A stretch of 64,000 nucleotides of DNA from Eonycteris spelaea. Its lineage: Eukaryota; Chordata; Mammalia; Chiroptera; Pteropodidae. The position numbers and the translations under genes are program-made. The notes beneath the pieces were generated by a model. It saw nothing but the letters and a program-made list of their open reading frames with translations, did no database searches and was not told the DNA's origin. This document shows, one piece after another, positions 1 to 12,034 of the stretch. The stretch covers positions 18,871,001 through 18,935,000 of the forward strand of contig PUFA01000007.1 of the NCBI GenBank assembly GCA_003508835.1, in the 5' to 3' direction. Numbering within the stretch: position 1 is the first letter of the stretch; each line of letters begins with the position of its first letter.

Positions 1-355
1 CTCTTAGCCATAACCACCTTTTCATAGCAAGTAATACTTAATAAAGTACAGATCTTTACAACTCTATTGAGATAGTGCATAGATGTGTATATGTGTGGTG
101 TAGGGTGAGGAGTGCAGTAAAAGATAATTCAATCTCATTTTCATAGTGTGAATTCAACAGACCATGCTCAAAATTAAAAAAAAAAAATAACAAGTGCCAA
201 CATAAGCACATGAATTAGAAATATATAAGTAAATATCCAAAGGAGTATCCACAATAATAAAGAGTCGGTGCCTCTAAAGAGAGAAAACTTGTGGCCATGG
301 GTGAGAGGATCCTTTAAAATATGTGTATATATAGCTTTCATTTAAAATTTAAAAT
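1..355. other. AT-rich DNA, nothing assigned
   Basis: No gene or clear repeat is recognised. There is an A-run near 176-187. The stretch leads into a decayed LINE fragment. Confidence 0.5.
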
Positions 356-720
356 AAATGCAAAAGGTTTATACACAAAGATGCTCATCAAAGTTTTTTT
401 TAAATCAAAAAATAACACTAAATGTCCATATTCACAAAATGAATGGCTAAATTACTATATGCTACATAATGAAATATACTACTAAAAATCATCTTTCAAA
501 TGGTTTTAGTAGATACATGTTTATGATAAGTTAACAGAGGTCAGCAGCAGGCTTCAAAACTGTACAGCTGGCATTGTCTGAAATAGGAGAAAAATTATCT
601 GAAGTAGGAGAGAAATTAACTGAAATAATGGAAATATCTGGATGTATAAATGGTAAAATATAAATGAGTTTTTGCCTGATGCTTCTCATGTGCATATTTG
701 TGTGTTCTAAAATTGTTAAA
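355..720 (+). mobile_element. Old L1 3' fragment (L1M-type)
   Basis: Order and wording follow the distal ORF2/3' UTR of old mammalian L1s in sense: a 'tttatacacaaagatgctcatc' style stretch, 'aaatgtccat', 'atggctaaatta', then 'atgtttatgataagttaac'. It is heavily diverged and has no open frame. Subfamily not assignable by eye. Confidence 0.5.
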
Positions 721-733
721 ATGAATATGAAAG

Positions 734-812
734 GGAGGAGAGAAAGAAGAGCAGGGGAAGGCAGAAGAGAAAGGAGAAGAGGAAGGAAGGAGGAGAGGGA
801 GGGGAGAGCAGA
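734..812. repeat. GA-rich low-complexity tract
   Basis: Almost pure purine on the plus strand (GGA/GAA/GGGA units). It produces pyrimidine-coded Ser/Leu/Pro-rich open frames on the minus strand, which are artefacts. Confidence 0.85.
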
Positions 813-1069
813 ATAGGAGGGGGTTACAGAAATGACCATGACACCAAGAACAGGAGCAGAACACTTTTGGTCCTTGCCACAGACCCTACTTTCCATACTT
901 CCTTGCCAAGGATGCAGAAGCACAGATGATAGAAATTTTGTGCATGTGGAGCTACTCTAAAGACTATCCAAGACCATTCTTAGGAAATATTATTTTCTTA
1001 AGAAAGAATTGCCCTGATAATTATATAACTATACATATCTCTCTACATTCCCTTTTCTACCTTTTAAAG

Positions 1070-2265
1070 TTCAATTTACAACCAATAAAATGCACCAATG
1101 TAAGGCGATGCTTTGATGAGTTTTGACAAGTGCATATACCTGGAGAAATATCACTCCAATCGAAACATAGAGCATTTTTATCACTCTAGAAAGTTCTCAA
1201 GTTCCTCTCACACAACCCAACACTCCCCTGGGAAATCACTGCAGTTAACATCTATCATCATAGTTTATTTCTGTCTATTTAAGACCCTTCTTACTAATGG
1301 AAATGTATTCTCTCTTTATCAGGATTATTTTGTTCAGCATAATAATTTTGAGATTTATCTATATTTTCATGTGCATTAATATTTTGCTTTTTATTGCTAA
1401 TAAGTATTACATGGCATGAATATATCATAATTACTCCATCAGTTGATGGCTATTTGGATAGTTTCCAGTTTGATCTATCAGAAAAATCACTGCTATGAAA
1501 AATTTTGTACATGTCCTTTGGAGGATATATGTTTTTTTTTTTTTCGGTAAATATTTAAAAATGAAATTGCTGTGTCATGGGGTAGGTGAATGTTGAACTT
1601 TCTAAAAATTGCCAAACTGTTTTCCAAAGAGGTTATATGTTTTTATACTACCACCAGAGACATAAAAGGACTCCAATGGTTCCACATCTTCATAAATATT
1701 TGATATTGTCAATCTTCTTAATTTTAGCTATGATACTAGGTGAAAAATGAAGTATTATGATACTGCATGTGTTTGCTTTTTGGTCATTCGTACACATCTT
1801 CTGTGAAATGTCCATTCAAGTTTTTGTTTTTTGCCTACTTTTATAGGGTTGCCTTTCTATTGAGGGATTGTTTTTTTAATGTTCTAGATATAAATCATTT
1901 GTCAAAAATATTCATTGCAAGTACCTTCTTCAGACAATGACTTGCCATTCTTTTAATGCTGTCTTCTGATAATCAGGGGTTGCTGTATTTTTATTTTCAG
2001 GAGATCGAGCATATCATATTTTCATTTTTTACTTCACGGTATTGGGGTTCTAAGAAATCCTTGTCTATGTCAAAGTTACAAACATATTATTCCATGTTTT
2101 CCTTTAGGTATATTATTCACCTCGAATTAATTTGTGTGTGGTATGAGGAAAAGATTGAGTTTAATATTTTGTTTTGATTTTCTGTATGGCTATCCAGTGG
2201 TTCCAGCAGTTTTGCTTAAAAATTTTTTACATTCTCCACTGAAATACCTTTGTGCTTTTGTTAAT
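1070..2265 (-). mobile_element. L1 ORF2 fragment, antisense
   Basis: Read on the plus strand this is the familiar reverse complement of the L1 ORF2 3' half: 'gttttgacaagtgcatatac', 'tttagctatgatactaggtg', 'ttgccaaactgttttccaaa', 'gttgatggctatttgg', 'cttgccattcttttaatg'. The order is collinear with the long antisense L1 at 16.5-19.0 kb. Many substitutions and indels show it is an ancient, dead copy. Short open frames inside it are not genes. Confidence 0.85.
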
Positions 2266-2345
2266 ATATACATATTAACAAAACGCCTTTCTACAGGTGT
2301 TCTCTGATTATCAATAAGCACTTCGTCTAAGAAAGGAAGCATTAT

Positions 2346-2622
2346 ATGTGGGATATAAATCTAAAAGCAAAAAGGAACAGGACAAACAAACAGAAACTCA
2401 TGGACATGGACTATAGACTAGTGGTTACCAGGGGGTAGGGGGTGGGGATGGAGAGGGGAGGTAGATGGGGTAAAGGGGGTCAAATATATGGTAGCTGAAG
2501 GAAACTGGACTTTGCATGGTAAACACAACAGAATATAAAGATGTCAAATTATAATGTATACCTGAAAATTATATAATTGTATTAACCAATGTTACCCCAA
2601 TAAAATTAATTTAAAAAAGAAA
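2346..2622 (+). mobile_element. 5'-truncated L1 3' end with tail
   Basis: Sense L1 3' UTR: 'ctagtggttaccaggggg', a G-rich tract, then 'ttaaccaatgttacccc' followed by AATAAA and an A-rich tail. An imperfect target-site duplication of about 16 bp (aagaaaggaagcattat against aagaagggaagcatat) flanks it at 2329-2345 and 2623-2638. The terminus type resembles laurasiatherian L1s as I remember them. Confidence 0.85.
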
Positions 2623-2756
2623 AAGAAGGGAAGCATATCAAAGAAGTACGATGATGTACTACAGAAATCTAAATCTCTGTTCATGATTCAGATCCTCTCT
2701 GGTACAAATCTTGGTGTTTCAAAGAATAAGCAGAGGGAATTAACTTTGAGTGTTTA

Positions 2757-2950
2757 CATTTTGCCAGGTACTTTAGCAAGCACTTTAAGAACATAATCTC
2801 AATTAATGCTTTATTAATACTACAAAGTATCTATTCGAATTGCATATATGGATAAGGAAGCCAAGACTGCAACAGTCACTTGGCCAGTTGGTGATAGAAA
2901 TAGGATTTGAATCCATGTCTGCCTAAATCCAAAACCACAGTTCTTTCTGA
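2757..2950 (-). repeat. MIR SINE
   Basis: Reverse-complement MIR signature: 'gccaggtactttagcaagcac', 'ataatctcaattaat', 'gataaggaagccaag', 'cttggccagttggtga', 'ggatttgaatcca'. Confidence 0.8.
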
Positions 2951-3935
2951 TATTTCAAGTGATCATTCACAGAAGATATTTGAAAGACATCCCACTAGGA
3001 GCCAAAAAAAAACAGATGGAGAATAGTTTCAGTTATTCCTGATGTACCAGATCGTTGATTCTCTTTCAAACTCCTTACGTTTTCTTCTCTTTTTCTAAAT
3101 TGACATCTCAATTTTGGTCCTTGAGCTAAGTTTTAAATAACATAATACCCTGAAAGTCAATGTATTGTGAAAACTTATAAATATTCCCAGAGACAAGTGT
3201 TGCTAACTCAATTATAAGAGAAAACATAGCTTTCATATATTTCCAATGGAATTTTAAAAGTAAATATATTTACTCTAAAGCAAATGTATTAGATGACAAC
3301 CTGTGAATTTATTTATAATTACTTCCTTCCCATTCATGTGCATATACGCCTTTGAAACTAATTGTTACAGGATTTTCTTGACAGCATTTTACGTTCCCAT
3401 GCAGTAAATAATCTTTGTTAGCTGTAAATAATAATAAAAAGATAACCTGTGCCAGTTTTTACGTTGTATAATAGAGTTGAGGGGTTTGTACTAATAAGGG
3501 AAATAAGGAAGGCAGAGACTTGCCTTAACAATCAGAGGAATTTAGAGTGATCAGGTAAAGTTCTCTCTTGTTACTTTGACAAAATCAGTTATCATTCCTA
3601 TATCTTTCTTACTACACTTAGAGCACCATTGGGTTTTACCTAGGGAGTGTTATATGTAGTCAGACATGTATTTATTTAAATAAATTGTGTTCTCAAGTAA
3701 ATTAAAGGCATACAGTAATAAAAGCTATAAGTGTATTTATAAAATTACATCTCTTTTGTCATAACCTGAAAGGCAAGGTATAAGGACCATATAATCATTT
3801 TTATCTGCCCAGTAGGTCCCTGGGTTTCTATCACCCACCAGCTCTAGGGATGAAAACAAAACCAATCACCAAGATGTTCTAGAAATGAATCAAAAAGAAT
3901 GCTGATATAATTTAAACTTGGGATGCATTCACATC
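2951..3935. other. Low-copy AT-rich DNA, nothing assigned
   Basis: No gene, RNA or clear repeat seen. Confidence 0.5.
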
Positions 3936-3939
3936 TACG

Positions 3940-4311
3940 TCAGATTAGGTTTCTGTATCTAGAACAAAACCATTTCTGACAAATATCCAAGATAAGTCCA
4001 TGGGACAGAATACCAAGCATGATGACAACATGGACTGATGTACAACCATCAGAAATTTCATAGTAGTTATGTAAATGGGTTTGAAGGGCCAGAAAAAGGA
4101 ACCTGATTGCTAAGCCAACTTCTACTAAGAAGATGTTTTCTGAAGATGGTTTTGTTAGCATGGGACCTAATGCACGCAGGGCAAACAGAACAGAACAGAT
4201 TGCATCTGGTTGGTAGGGGGCATCAAGTGGACAAGAGATAGGTCCATCCTGACACACATCTGTCCTACTTACTTGGCACTTAATCAGACACTGACTGGTA
4301 ACACTGTTCAT
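3940..4311 (-). other. Unexplained 123-codon open frame
   Basis: An ATG-to-stop frame of 123 codons on the minus strand. The conceptual product has a Cys-rich N-terminal third, then two hydrophobic stretches (around FLVEVGLAIRFLFLALQTHL and SVHVVIMLGILSHGLILDI). I do not recognise the family. No promoter, splice signal or poly(A) signal ties it to a transcript, and the length alone is not significant. It could be a fragment of an old retrocopy or of an unrecognised repeat. It is not called as a gene. Confidence 0.2.
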
Positions 4312-4334
4312 GTCTTTTGTAGTTATGTAGCCTT

Positions 4335-4490
4335 TTACGTGAATTTGCCTTGAATCTGCTACTATATTTTAAGCAGCTAAAGAATGCATTATATGCGTAG
4401 CTTTTAAAAACTCCTCACAGTTCCTAGCATAGAACTTCATATGTAGTCAATTCTCAACAAATACTGAATAAACGGAGGGATAAAACATCA
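4335..4490 (+). repeat. L2 3' end
   Basis: The tail 'cctagcatagaactt..gtagtcaattctcaacaaa' followed by 'tactgaataaacgg' matches the 3' end shared by L2 (and some MIR) elements. Confidence 0.5.
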
Positions 4491-5521
4491 AATGAAAGAA
4501 TACCATATAATTATTATTGTAAGAAGTATAAAAAATACTTTATCAAATCCAACTTGTCATCTGTATACTTGATTCTGTTTTTCCCTTCTCTGTCCTTACT
4601 TAAAGTAATGTTTTCATACTTCTTAAGTCTCCAGTGATACCTATATACAAAGTTCATTTTTTTTTTTGTCTAAATCTGTTCAAAACTCACACAACTTTCT
4701 CCATCTTTTCTCTTTGTTCTCATCCTTATCTTTTAAAAGTAGGGTGATTCTTCTTTATTCAATAACATTTTTCTTTAATTTGTAGCCTATATTTTTCTAT
4801 TGTTTTTCAAAGCAAGGCAACCAGTGTTCAGACATAATGTCAAGAGGTAAAAAGCTGCCCTGTTCTAACCACAAGTTCATTGCCAAGAGAGAATGGGGAC
4901 TACATCTCCCCAGATTAACTGTACACAGGATTGCTGTTAAAACACAGATGACTCCTTAGCCACATCCCAGACCTACATCTACCAAGTCAGATCTATGGAA
5001 GTGGATGTATCAAATTCATTCATACACGCACCCCATTACCCCAGGTGAGTTTTATGTTCACTGAGAATGAGGATCACTATGAATTTCTTTGATTTGAGGG
5101 ACAGGGGGAAGCAAAGTATCGCTCTAATTAGAAAGGGCTCACTGTGGTCGCAGATTAAAGGTAATTGTTTATAAGCACCTGCTTCCCCTAAAACAGAAAA
5201 GTTCTTTAAAAAAATAAAAGGTTATTTTGGACAATCAAAGGCATTACAAAGAAATATTCTAGAACTGATGAAGTCAGAAGCCATTTACTGTCCCAACATC
5301 AGGCCTGGGAATCTCTTCCAAAATTATTTTCAGGACAACAAAGGCATCTCAGTTTCAATTAAAGGCTCGGGACACAGGTTATTTTCGAACATCCATTTCC
5401 TCTTCCTTTAGGACAGAGCCGCCAGCACATGGGTTTACACTTAATAATCCACTCAAACACTGGTAAAATAATCCTATCAAACTCTCAAACTCTGTGTGAT
5501 CGAAAACCCTTGGGTAATTTC
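4491..5521. other. Low-copy DNA, nothing assigned
   Basis: Pyrimidine-rich around 4600-4800. No repeat family or gene recognised. Confidence 0.5.
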
Positions 5522-5529
5522 CCTTTAGG

Positions 5530-5750
5530 GTAGGGATCCCCAGCCCCTGGACCACTGACCTGTACTGGTCCATAGACTGTTAGGAACTGGGACACACACC
5601 AGGAGGTGAGCAGCTAGCTAGCCATTGAAGCTTCATCTGTATTTGAAGCCACTCCCCAGGGGTAGCATCACTGCCTCAGCTCCACCTCAGATCATCAGGC
5701 ATTAGATTTTCCTAGCAGCACTGGTGGTGCCAAAAAGGTTAAGGACCACT
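5530..5750 (+). mobile_element. MER1-type hAT-Charlie element
   Basis: Begins 'gtagggatccccagcccctgg', continues 'ctgttaggaactgg', 'caggaggtgagcagc', 'gaagcttcatctgtattt', and ends 'tgccaaaaaggttaagg' then 'accact'. This is the non-autonomous MER1 (Charlie-derived) pattern. It is bounded by an exact 8-bp direct repeat CCTTTAGG at 5522-5529 and 5751-5758, the duplication length expected of hAT transposition. At about 221 bp it has an internal deletion relative to full-length MER1 and encodes nothing. Confidence 0.93.
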
Positions 5751-5758
5751 CCTTTAGG

Positions 5759-6532
5759 ATGCCTGAGATCTGTGGAAGTACTGAGTTATGATTTTTTCTT
5801 TCCTTAAGAATAGGTATATTGAATAACTGATTATTTTTTATATAACATATATTATATTCTTTGAACTCCTTCTAAAATATAAACTACATACTACAACACT
5901 TACAAAAACATATGTGATCCAAAAATTTCCTCCCTAACTTGTGTGTGTTCTATAAAAGACTGGAGAAATTTCTGTCCCATGGTATTGTAAGTAAGGGAGA
6001 GAGTATTGTGATTAAAATGAATTGTGACCCATAATTTCTGCTCTGTAAGAGAAACTAAAAAGAATCATAAGACCTCCCAGCTTCATAACAATCCCTCAGC
6101 ATAGCCCACTGAGTGTGGTGTGAAGAGCAGGCAACCCTCCATCATCATCCAGGGAGCTTTGTGAGTTCTGGGGCCAAGTCTCAACACAGTCAAAAAAAAA
6201 AAAAATCTCTTGGAAGCAGGTTGGTACAACATAGGTTAAAACCTGGACATTTTTTAGTATTACAGCAGTATGATTCTTTATTTGCTAGCAGAAAAAAAAA
6301 TGAAAGAAAAAGAAAGAAATGAGCACATTCCTGAATAATGTGAACCTTGCTGTGATTTAGGAAAACATAAATAAATGATCAAAACTTTGTTGGTCCAGAA
6401 AAGAAAGTCAGCTTCTAAAATATCCTGGCTGAAGAAGATATGAGTAAGATAGAGTAGGACACATTTTTGATAACTTCAGATAGTGTAGACTCATGAAATT
6501 TTGATGCTAGAAAAGCCTCAAAATAATTTAGT
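5759..6532. other. Low-copy DNA, nothing assigned
   Basis: Contains A-runs near 6192-6204 and 6291-6300. No gene or assignable repeat seen. Confidence 0.5.
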
Positions 6533-6665
6533 TCTTTGGTTTTCAAACCTGGCTGGCTGACCAAACAAATTACCCTAGATTTACTGAATCAGAATTTTCA
6601 AGGGCAGGAGTCAGGAATATATTAATTTTTAAGTCTTCAAATACATCTAAGATCATCTGGATAGA
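6533..6665 (+). mobile_element. MER5-like hAT-Charlie fragment
   Basis: 'tggttttcaaacctggctggc' is the characteristic MER5 start. 'ctgaatcagaattttcaaggg' and 'aatatattaatttttaag' continue in the expected order. Diverged; no terminal duplication found. Confidence 0.65.
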
Positions 6666-6784
6666 TGAGGAAATTGGGGGATTAAATAATTTGTTGAAAT
6701 TATGTATCCTGTCAACAGCAAAAGTAGTTCTAAGAACATAAATCACAAATTCTCAGAATTGAAAGTACCTTAGAAAGTCATCCT

Positions 6785-6960
6785 AACATAACTATCTGAG
6801 CGGTCCTTAGAGTACAAAAAATTTTTTGAGAAAATTCAGATTCTAGCCCCTAACTGAAGACATTCTCAAATGCTGAGTCTGAGGTGAAGCCCAGAAATAT
6901 GCATTTTTAACAAGTCTTTTAGTGATTCTGAAGGAGGTCAACTACAGAGCATGATTTCAA
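6785..6960 (+). mobile_element. MER5-like hAT-Charlie fragment
   Basis: Internal MER5 wording: 'cagattctagcccc', 'gctgagtctgaggtgaagcc', 'cagaaatatgcatttttaac', 'aagtcttttagtgattctga'. Second MER5-like piece within 250 bp, so the two may be separate insertions or one disrupted one. Confidence 0.6.
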
Positions 6961-8160
6961 AAATTCTGCCTGTTGGTTGTTTGAGTCCCTCTTACGACGT
7001 TTCCTCATTTTTGTTTAAACTCATTCCAATTAAGAGAAGCTCAATACCATTGTGATATCTTCCTTTTAATGTAGGTCTCTTAGGTACAGTCTTTAATATT
7101 TTTACCTAGAAACCTGCCCCTGAAATTTTCCCCACAGGATTTAATTCTGCCTTCCTGGGCTATACAGAAGGTTTGCTCCAAAGCAAGATGCTAGCCTTGT
7201 GAGTATTCATAACCTTTCTAAGACTCTTCCTTCCAGGGAGGAGAATGAAGATTGAAATTCCTCTAGCTCACTCTCACTCCTCTCGCTTTGTGATTTCTCT
7301 CACTTATGGCCGAAACTCCTCTCTCACTAAAAAAGAGTGATAATAATATTTAAAATCATTGACCGAAGCAGCTTCTTGCTGTCTCACGGCGCACAGCCAT
7401 AAGTCTGATGCAAAGCAGCTGGATCCAGTTATTTTCTAACATTTCACTCTTCTCAACCACAGTCATTCTCTGGAATACAGTCAGAGGCTGAGTGACTTCC
7501 TTCCTCCCCACAAGTTGCCCAGCCTAAAGGGTGAAAACACAGCACAAGTGGAGGTCCCTGGGAAAGCAGGTCTGGAATGACCGAGTCACAGGTGACATGT
7601 GGTTTCTGCCTCTTTTCCCATGCCAGCTGGACTGACAGGTCTACCCTGCCATCTCAGCTAAGCAGCCGTCTTGTTTCCTGTCTTTCCCACCCTCTTTCAC
7701 TTTTCTCTCTTCTTGTTTGTTGTTTGTTTAGAAGAAACTGTTTTCTTCCATGAAGGGAATGGAAGCAGGCAGACACACTTCTCAGGGACTACAGAGAGGA
7801 ACCAAGACAAGGACCTATTTAATGTTAAAAATCATTCAAGGCCATGTATAAAATGCCCTCGAGTGTGGAGAGAAAACTAGAACTGTGCTTAATTTGTTAA
7901 AGGGTTTGAAATGTTTTGAGGCATGGGCTCAGAAGAAAGCAGGGAACAAGTGAATACAGAAAAATAAAGTTCTGAAGCCTCAGAGTGGAAAAGACCCCAA
8001 AGAGGGGCTTCACACATTCTCAGTCTGGAAGGGAAGTGTGTCCCTTCTACTCATGTGTCACACTCATGTGAACTGGCTGTGACCTCACAACCTCTTCTAC
8101 CTTGGACCTGAAAAGTACAGTCCTCTTTATGCCTGGAAAAAAAAAGATAGATAATATGTT
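6961..8160. other. Low-copy DNA, nothing assigned
   Basis: More balanced base composition than its surroundings, with a few retained CpGs (for example near 7386-7391), but below any CpG-island impression. No repeat or gene recognised. Confidence 0.5.
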
Positions 8161-8164
8161 GATA

Positions 8165-8300
8165 AACCTTAGTAATATTTATCACAGGGAAGCATAGGGC
8201 TGCTGTGAGGATTAAGTGACAAAATGCCAATAACGTGGTCAGTGAAGTGCCTGGCTTGGCACAATGGAAGTGTTCAAAAATAGCAGCTGTCATCAATCTC
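8165..8300 (+). repeat. MIR SINE, 3' half
   Basis: 'gctgtgaggattaagtgac', 'gtgaagtgcctggcttggc', 'gaagtgttcaaaaatagc' give the MIR 3' half in order. Confidence 0.75.
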
Positions 8301-8439
8301 ACTCTCTTGCATTTAGTTACTCAGAGCTCATTATTCTAATATACATGAAACACTTCATCCAGAAGTGGAACACATCCCCAAGAATACTACATCCGATAGT
8401 TCATCATTTTGAACGAGAGGACAGAAAACAGGAATCATA

Positions 8440-8700
8440 GGCTACAGTCTTCTTGAGCTTAGAACCGTGTGGCCCTTGGCAAGTCACTGAATGCACTGGA
8501 CTCACTGTAAAGGGGGTCGCCACTTAATGGAAGGAAATGGGATAAACTAGAAGAGAAGTGATTTGAATTCTCATTCCAACCTTGCAATTTATTGGCAGTA
8601 GAACCTTGGACAAGCCATTTCATCTTTCTGGAATTTTGGTTTCCTTATCTGTAAAATGAGTAGATTAGGCCAGATTCTCAAAAGTTCCATAACTAAGAAT
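8440..8700 (+). repeat. MIR SINE, possibly two pieces
   Basis: 8440-8500 has a short MIR-core-like segment ('gtgtggcccttggcaagtca'). 8555-8700 is clearer: 'ttgaattctcattcc', 'accttggacaagccatttc', 'tttccttatctgtaaaatg'. Confidence 0.75.
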
Positions 8701-9000
8701 ATTAGTGATTACAAATAATGCTTTTGCAAGGAATCATGCAATATCTACTAAAAATTGGAGTTTTCAATTACCTATCCAATCCTATAGCTCCAGGTCCTAA
8801 CTTCTATCTAGTTAAGCCCTCCCAGAACCCTGAATAACTTAACTCATGTCACACTGGATGGATGGCAGTAAAGCAAAAATGGCTCTTAGTTGCTCTAGCA
8901 AAGGGGAGAGTGTATTAGTGTTACAGAGGAAGTGTTATGAGTGCCCTTAGTTTTCCCCAACAGAGACTTTAATTTTAGTTTACCCCTAATCAAAAAGTAT

Positions 9001-9020
9001 CTTCCCCCCCCCACCTATTA
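9001..9020. repeat. Short poly-C tract
   Basis: A run of ten C near 9005-9014 beside AT-rich DNA. Confidence 0.7.
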
Positions 9021-9151
9021 CACAGTATATAATCTCTCACAGATTATCAGGACAGCAGAGAATGAGAAGAGGGAGAGAGAACTTTGATTCAGACTGCAGA
9101 GATAAGCAGGTAGAAGCTCTAGACAAAGAGAGGTAAAACTATCCCTCAGTA

Positions 9152-9655
9152 GGCAGGATAATGAGCCCATCCACAAATATCTTTGTCTTAATCTCCAGAA
9201 TCTGTGAAAATGTTACAGTTCAGGGCAAGGGAGATTCAAGGTTGCAGATGGAATTAAGGCTGCTAATCAGCTCACTTTAGATAAGAGAGATCCTGGTTAT
9301 TCAGATGAGCCCAGTGTAGTCACCAGAGTCCTTTAAAGTGGGAGTTCAAGCAGAAGAGTCAGTATTAGAGTGATACAGCACGAGGAAGACGTGGCCAGTC
9401 ATTGTTGATTCTAGATGAAAGGGTCATGAGCCAAGGAATGTGGGAATCTCTAGAACCTGGAAAATGTAGAAAAGTGGATTCTTCTCTAAAGACTCCAGAA
9501 AAAAAAAAAAACAGCCCTGTAGACACCTTGATTTTAGCTTTGTGAGACCCACGTCACACTTCTGACATCCATAACTATAAGATAATAAACGTGTTGTTTT
9601 AAATCACTAAATTTGTGGTAATTTGTTACAGCAGCAATTGGAAGCTAATACACTC
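9152..9655 (+). mobile_element. MLT1-type MaLR LTR
   Basis: Solo LTR of the ERVL-MaLR group: 5' 'gataatgagcccatcc', middle 'gggagattcaaggttgcag' and 'ggttattcagatgagccc', 3' 'gacaccttgattttagc' and 'taagataataaacgtg', then 'gttacagcagcaattgg' and 'aagctaatac'. The same LTR subtype recurs at 55.87 kb. Ancient and non-coding. Confidence 0.85.
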
Positions 9656-9924
9656 CATGAATAATTAGCAGCGGACACTTAGCAGAGGTGGAAACAAGTT
9701 TTCATGAAAATCACTTGATAAGGATTAAGGAGCAAAGGAATGCACAACAACTACAATTTTCTGTAAACTATTAAAAGTACCCTAAATATATAACAGTAAT
9801 TTTGATGCAGACTATGTGAAGACAAGAATACGGGCATTTTCTCTGGAAGTGAAAAGCAATTAAGAGTTTAAAATCAGTATAACATTGACTATCAGCTCCA
9901 GGTTTTGCACATATTCTGAGGCAG

Positions 9925-10150
9925 TAAAATCTCATGGTTAAGAGCATGGGTGCTGGGACCAAAATATTTAGCTCTGTCAGTTGTTCATTCTGCTGACTTC
10001 GAGCATAAACACTCAAAATTTGTGTTTCCTTACATATAAAATGAAAGATAATAACATCTACTTTAGGAGCGATGAAAATTAAATGGGTTAATTCAACATA
10101 AAACACTTAGTACAGTACCTGTATACAAGGAGTTCAATAAATGTTATCCA
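9925..10150 (+). repeat. MIR SINE
   Basis: Nearly full-length MIR order: 'atggttaagagcatgggtgc', 'tttccttacatataaaatg', 'gataataacatctacttta', 'ttagtacagtacctg', 'gagttcaataaatgtta'. Confidence 0.85.
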
Positions 10151-11865
10151 TTTCCATTATATTTACATTCCTATTCCTATATTAATAGAATTCTCATTCC
10201 AAACATTGGCCCTTGGCACTTTAACTAATTATTTTGTTATTTTCATAAAGACCCAATTAAATAATTGCTCCCAGGATGGTATAGTGTTAGAACTGGGTGA
10301 ACCCAGTGGAGGAATCACAGTCAAAATCCAGTACCACACAGCAGGAAAAGCCAGGTAAGCATCTCTGTTGGCAGAGTTTTGTCTTAATGAGGGGTATTTC
10401 TGCCTGGGTGAACTATATATTATAGCAGCATCTGGAGCTATTCTCTGCACCCAGCAGGTGTCTGCGGACACCAATGACTCCCATTTTTACTATAAGAGAG
10501 ATGGGTAAAGAGCTGAAACCAAATGAAACAGAAGGTATCAGAAACGTCCATGGTTCTTGGCATTATTCAGCCTAAAGAATGGCTGAGTTGTTTCCCTATT
10601 CATCAACACAGATGATAGTAACTTGCACTGTGCTTAAGTATGAAAAAAGAGCAAGAAAAGGAGAGGGAAAAAAAAAAATAGGAACATCAAGAGAAAAAGA
10701 GACTCATTCTCAGAAGTAATCAGTCAGACCATCACTTACAGTTAGTTGTAGAATAGCCACTTAGGGACCTATGCTCCTCACGGAACTGAATTTTTTAACT
10801 GCAGAAAATGTCTTCATCATGTTGTATCCCACATAGTAGATGCTCGACAACTATTTATTTGATATTATTTCAAAGAGTTAAATGCTATAAAATACAAAAT
10901 TATGAAATGTGTGTCAGGATAATTTATTAATATATGATGTCTTTTTCCTACTGTAGAAGAATCAGAAAGCAATAGATACACAACACTCATCTCTTAGGAG
11001 AAGATATGTCTTTGTACCATGAAATCCGCAGTTCTCCACAAGAGAATTAAACTAATTGGTTGTTAAAAGCCAGCACTTACGGAGGAAAGAGCTAAAGTCT
11101 ATGCATAGGGTGGAGGATATGCCCTTGAGATTTGTCAATGAAAGTAGTAGTTAAAAGGGAATGGACTAAGCCAGATGAAGGAAGTTGGGGATTTAGGGGA
11201 AATTTATGAGTGGAGGATGCTCAGGCGACAGGACCTTTGATCAGGTGGCTTGTACATGTTAGAAATCTCACAGTTAAGAACCATGGTGTTGAGAGCTATA
11301 GCTTTTAAGGCCCTAGACGAAGCTGCCCCAGACAGTGGAATAGAGAAGATGAATGAGGGAACCCTGGTCAGTGAACATCTCAGTTTGGACTGTACTGGAT
11401 TAAAGACTAGTAGCATTCCTTTTGGAGGTGCATGTGGATTCCCAAAATTCCTAGGAAGAGAAGACAGTGAAATGATGTAAAAATTCATTTAATTTAATGT
11501 AGAAAAATAAAAATGTATCTTGCTTCTGCCCATAGTTGTAGAGTAAAATTCATAAAGCCCACCTTCCTACCCATAACTCTGTAGGTGATGATGCAATGAT
11601 TTTTCCTGGAAACAATGGGCCCTGCACTTCTCTGGATCAAAGTCAAATTTTGTGCCTGGTTCTGGAGCTCAAGAACCTAGAGAAGTTGTGATATTCAGAG
11701 AAACACTCTGATTCTTAAAGAACCATAAAAATCTGTTCCAGCACACATAATAATCTTGTTGATGTTTAAAGAGTACAAAGTTGGTCAAGGAAAAACGACT
11801 CTTCTCTCCACTGGGAATACAACGTGGTAAAAAACACATAACATCTGATTTACCATATGGGAAAG
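10151..11865. other. Low-copy DNA, nothing assigned
   Basis: Short overlapping open frames on both strands at 11204-11488 show no family resemblance. A-run at 10667-10678. A small 'cacatagtagatgctcgaca' tail at about 10830 hints at an L2/MIR 3' end. Confidence 0.45.
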
Positions 11866-11869
11866 AAGT

Positions 11870-11985
11870 TTTATTGAGTTTACCAATTTTCTAAACTGAA
11901 ATCTCCTTGACTGAAGTATTGTCTTATTTCTATATGACAAACAAGGTGCCTAGGTTCTTGTTGAATGAATGAATGCTATAAATCA
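11870..11985 (+). repeat. L2 3' end
   Basis: 'aaatctccttgactgaag' through 'gttcttgttgaatgaatg' matches the L2 3' terminus. An antisense L2 follows only about 50 bp later. Confidence 0.6.
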
Positions 11986-12034
11986 TCAGAGGTTGGTTAA
12001 TAGGTAAAGATTAAGACAACGGTTCTGTTTTCTA

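Noticed and set aside
531..923. 130-codon minus-strand frame rich in Ser, Leu and Pro
   Set aside because: Driven by the GA-rich tract at 734-812.
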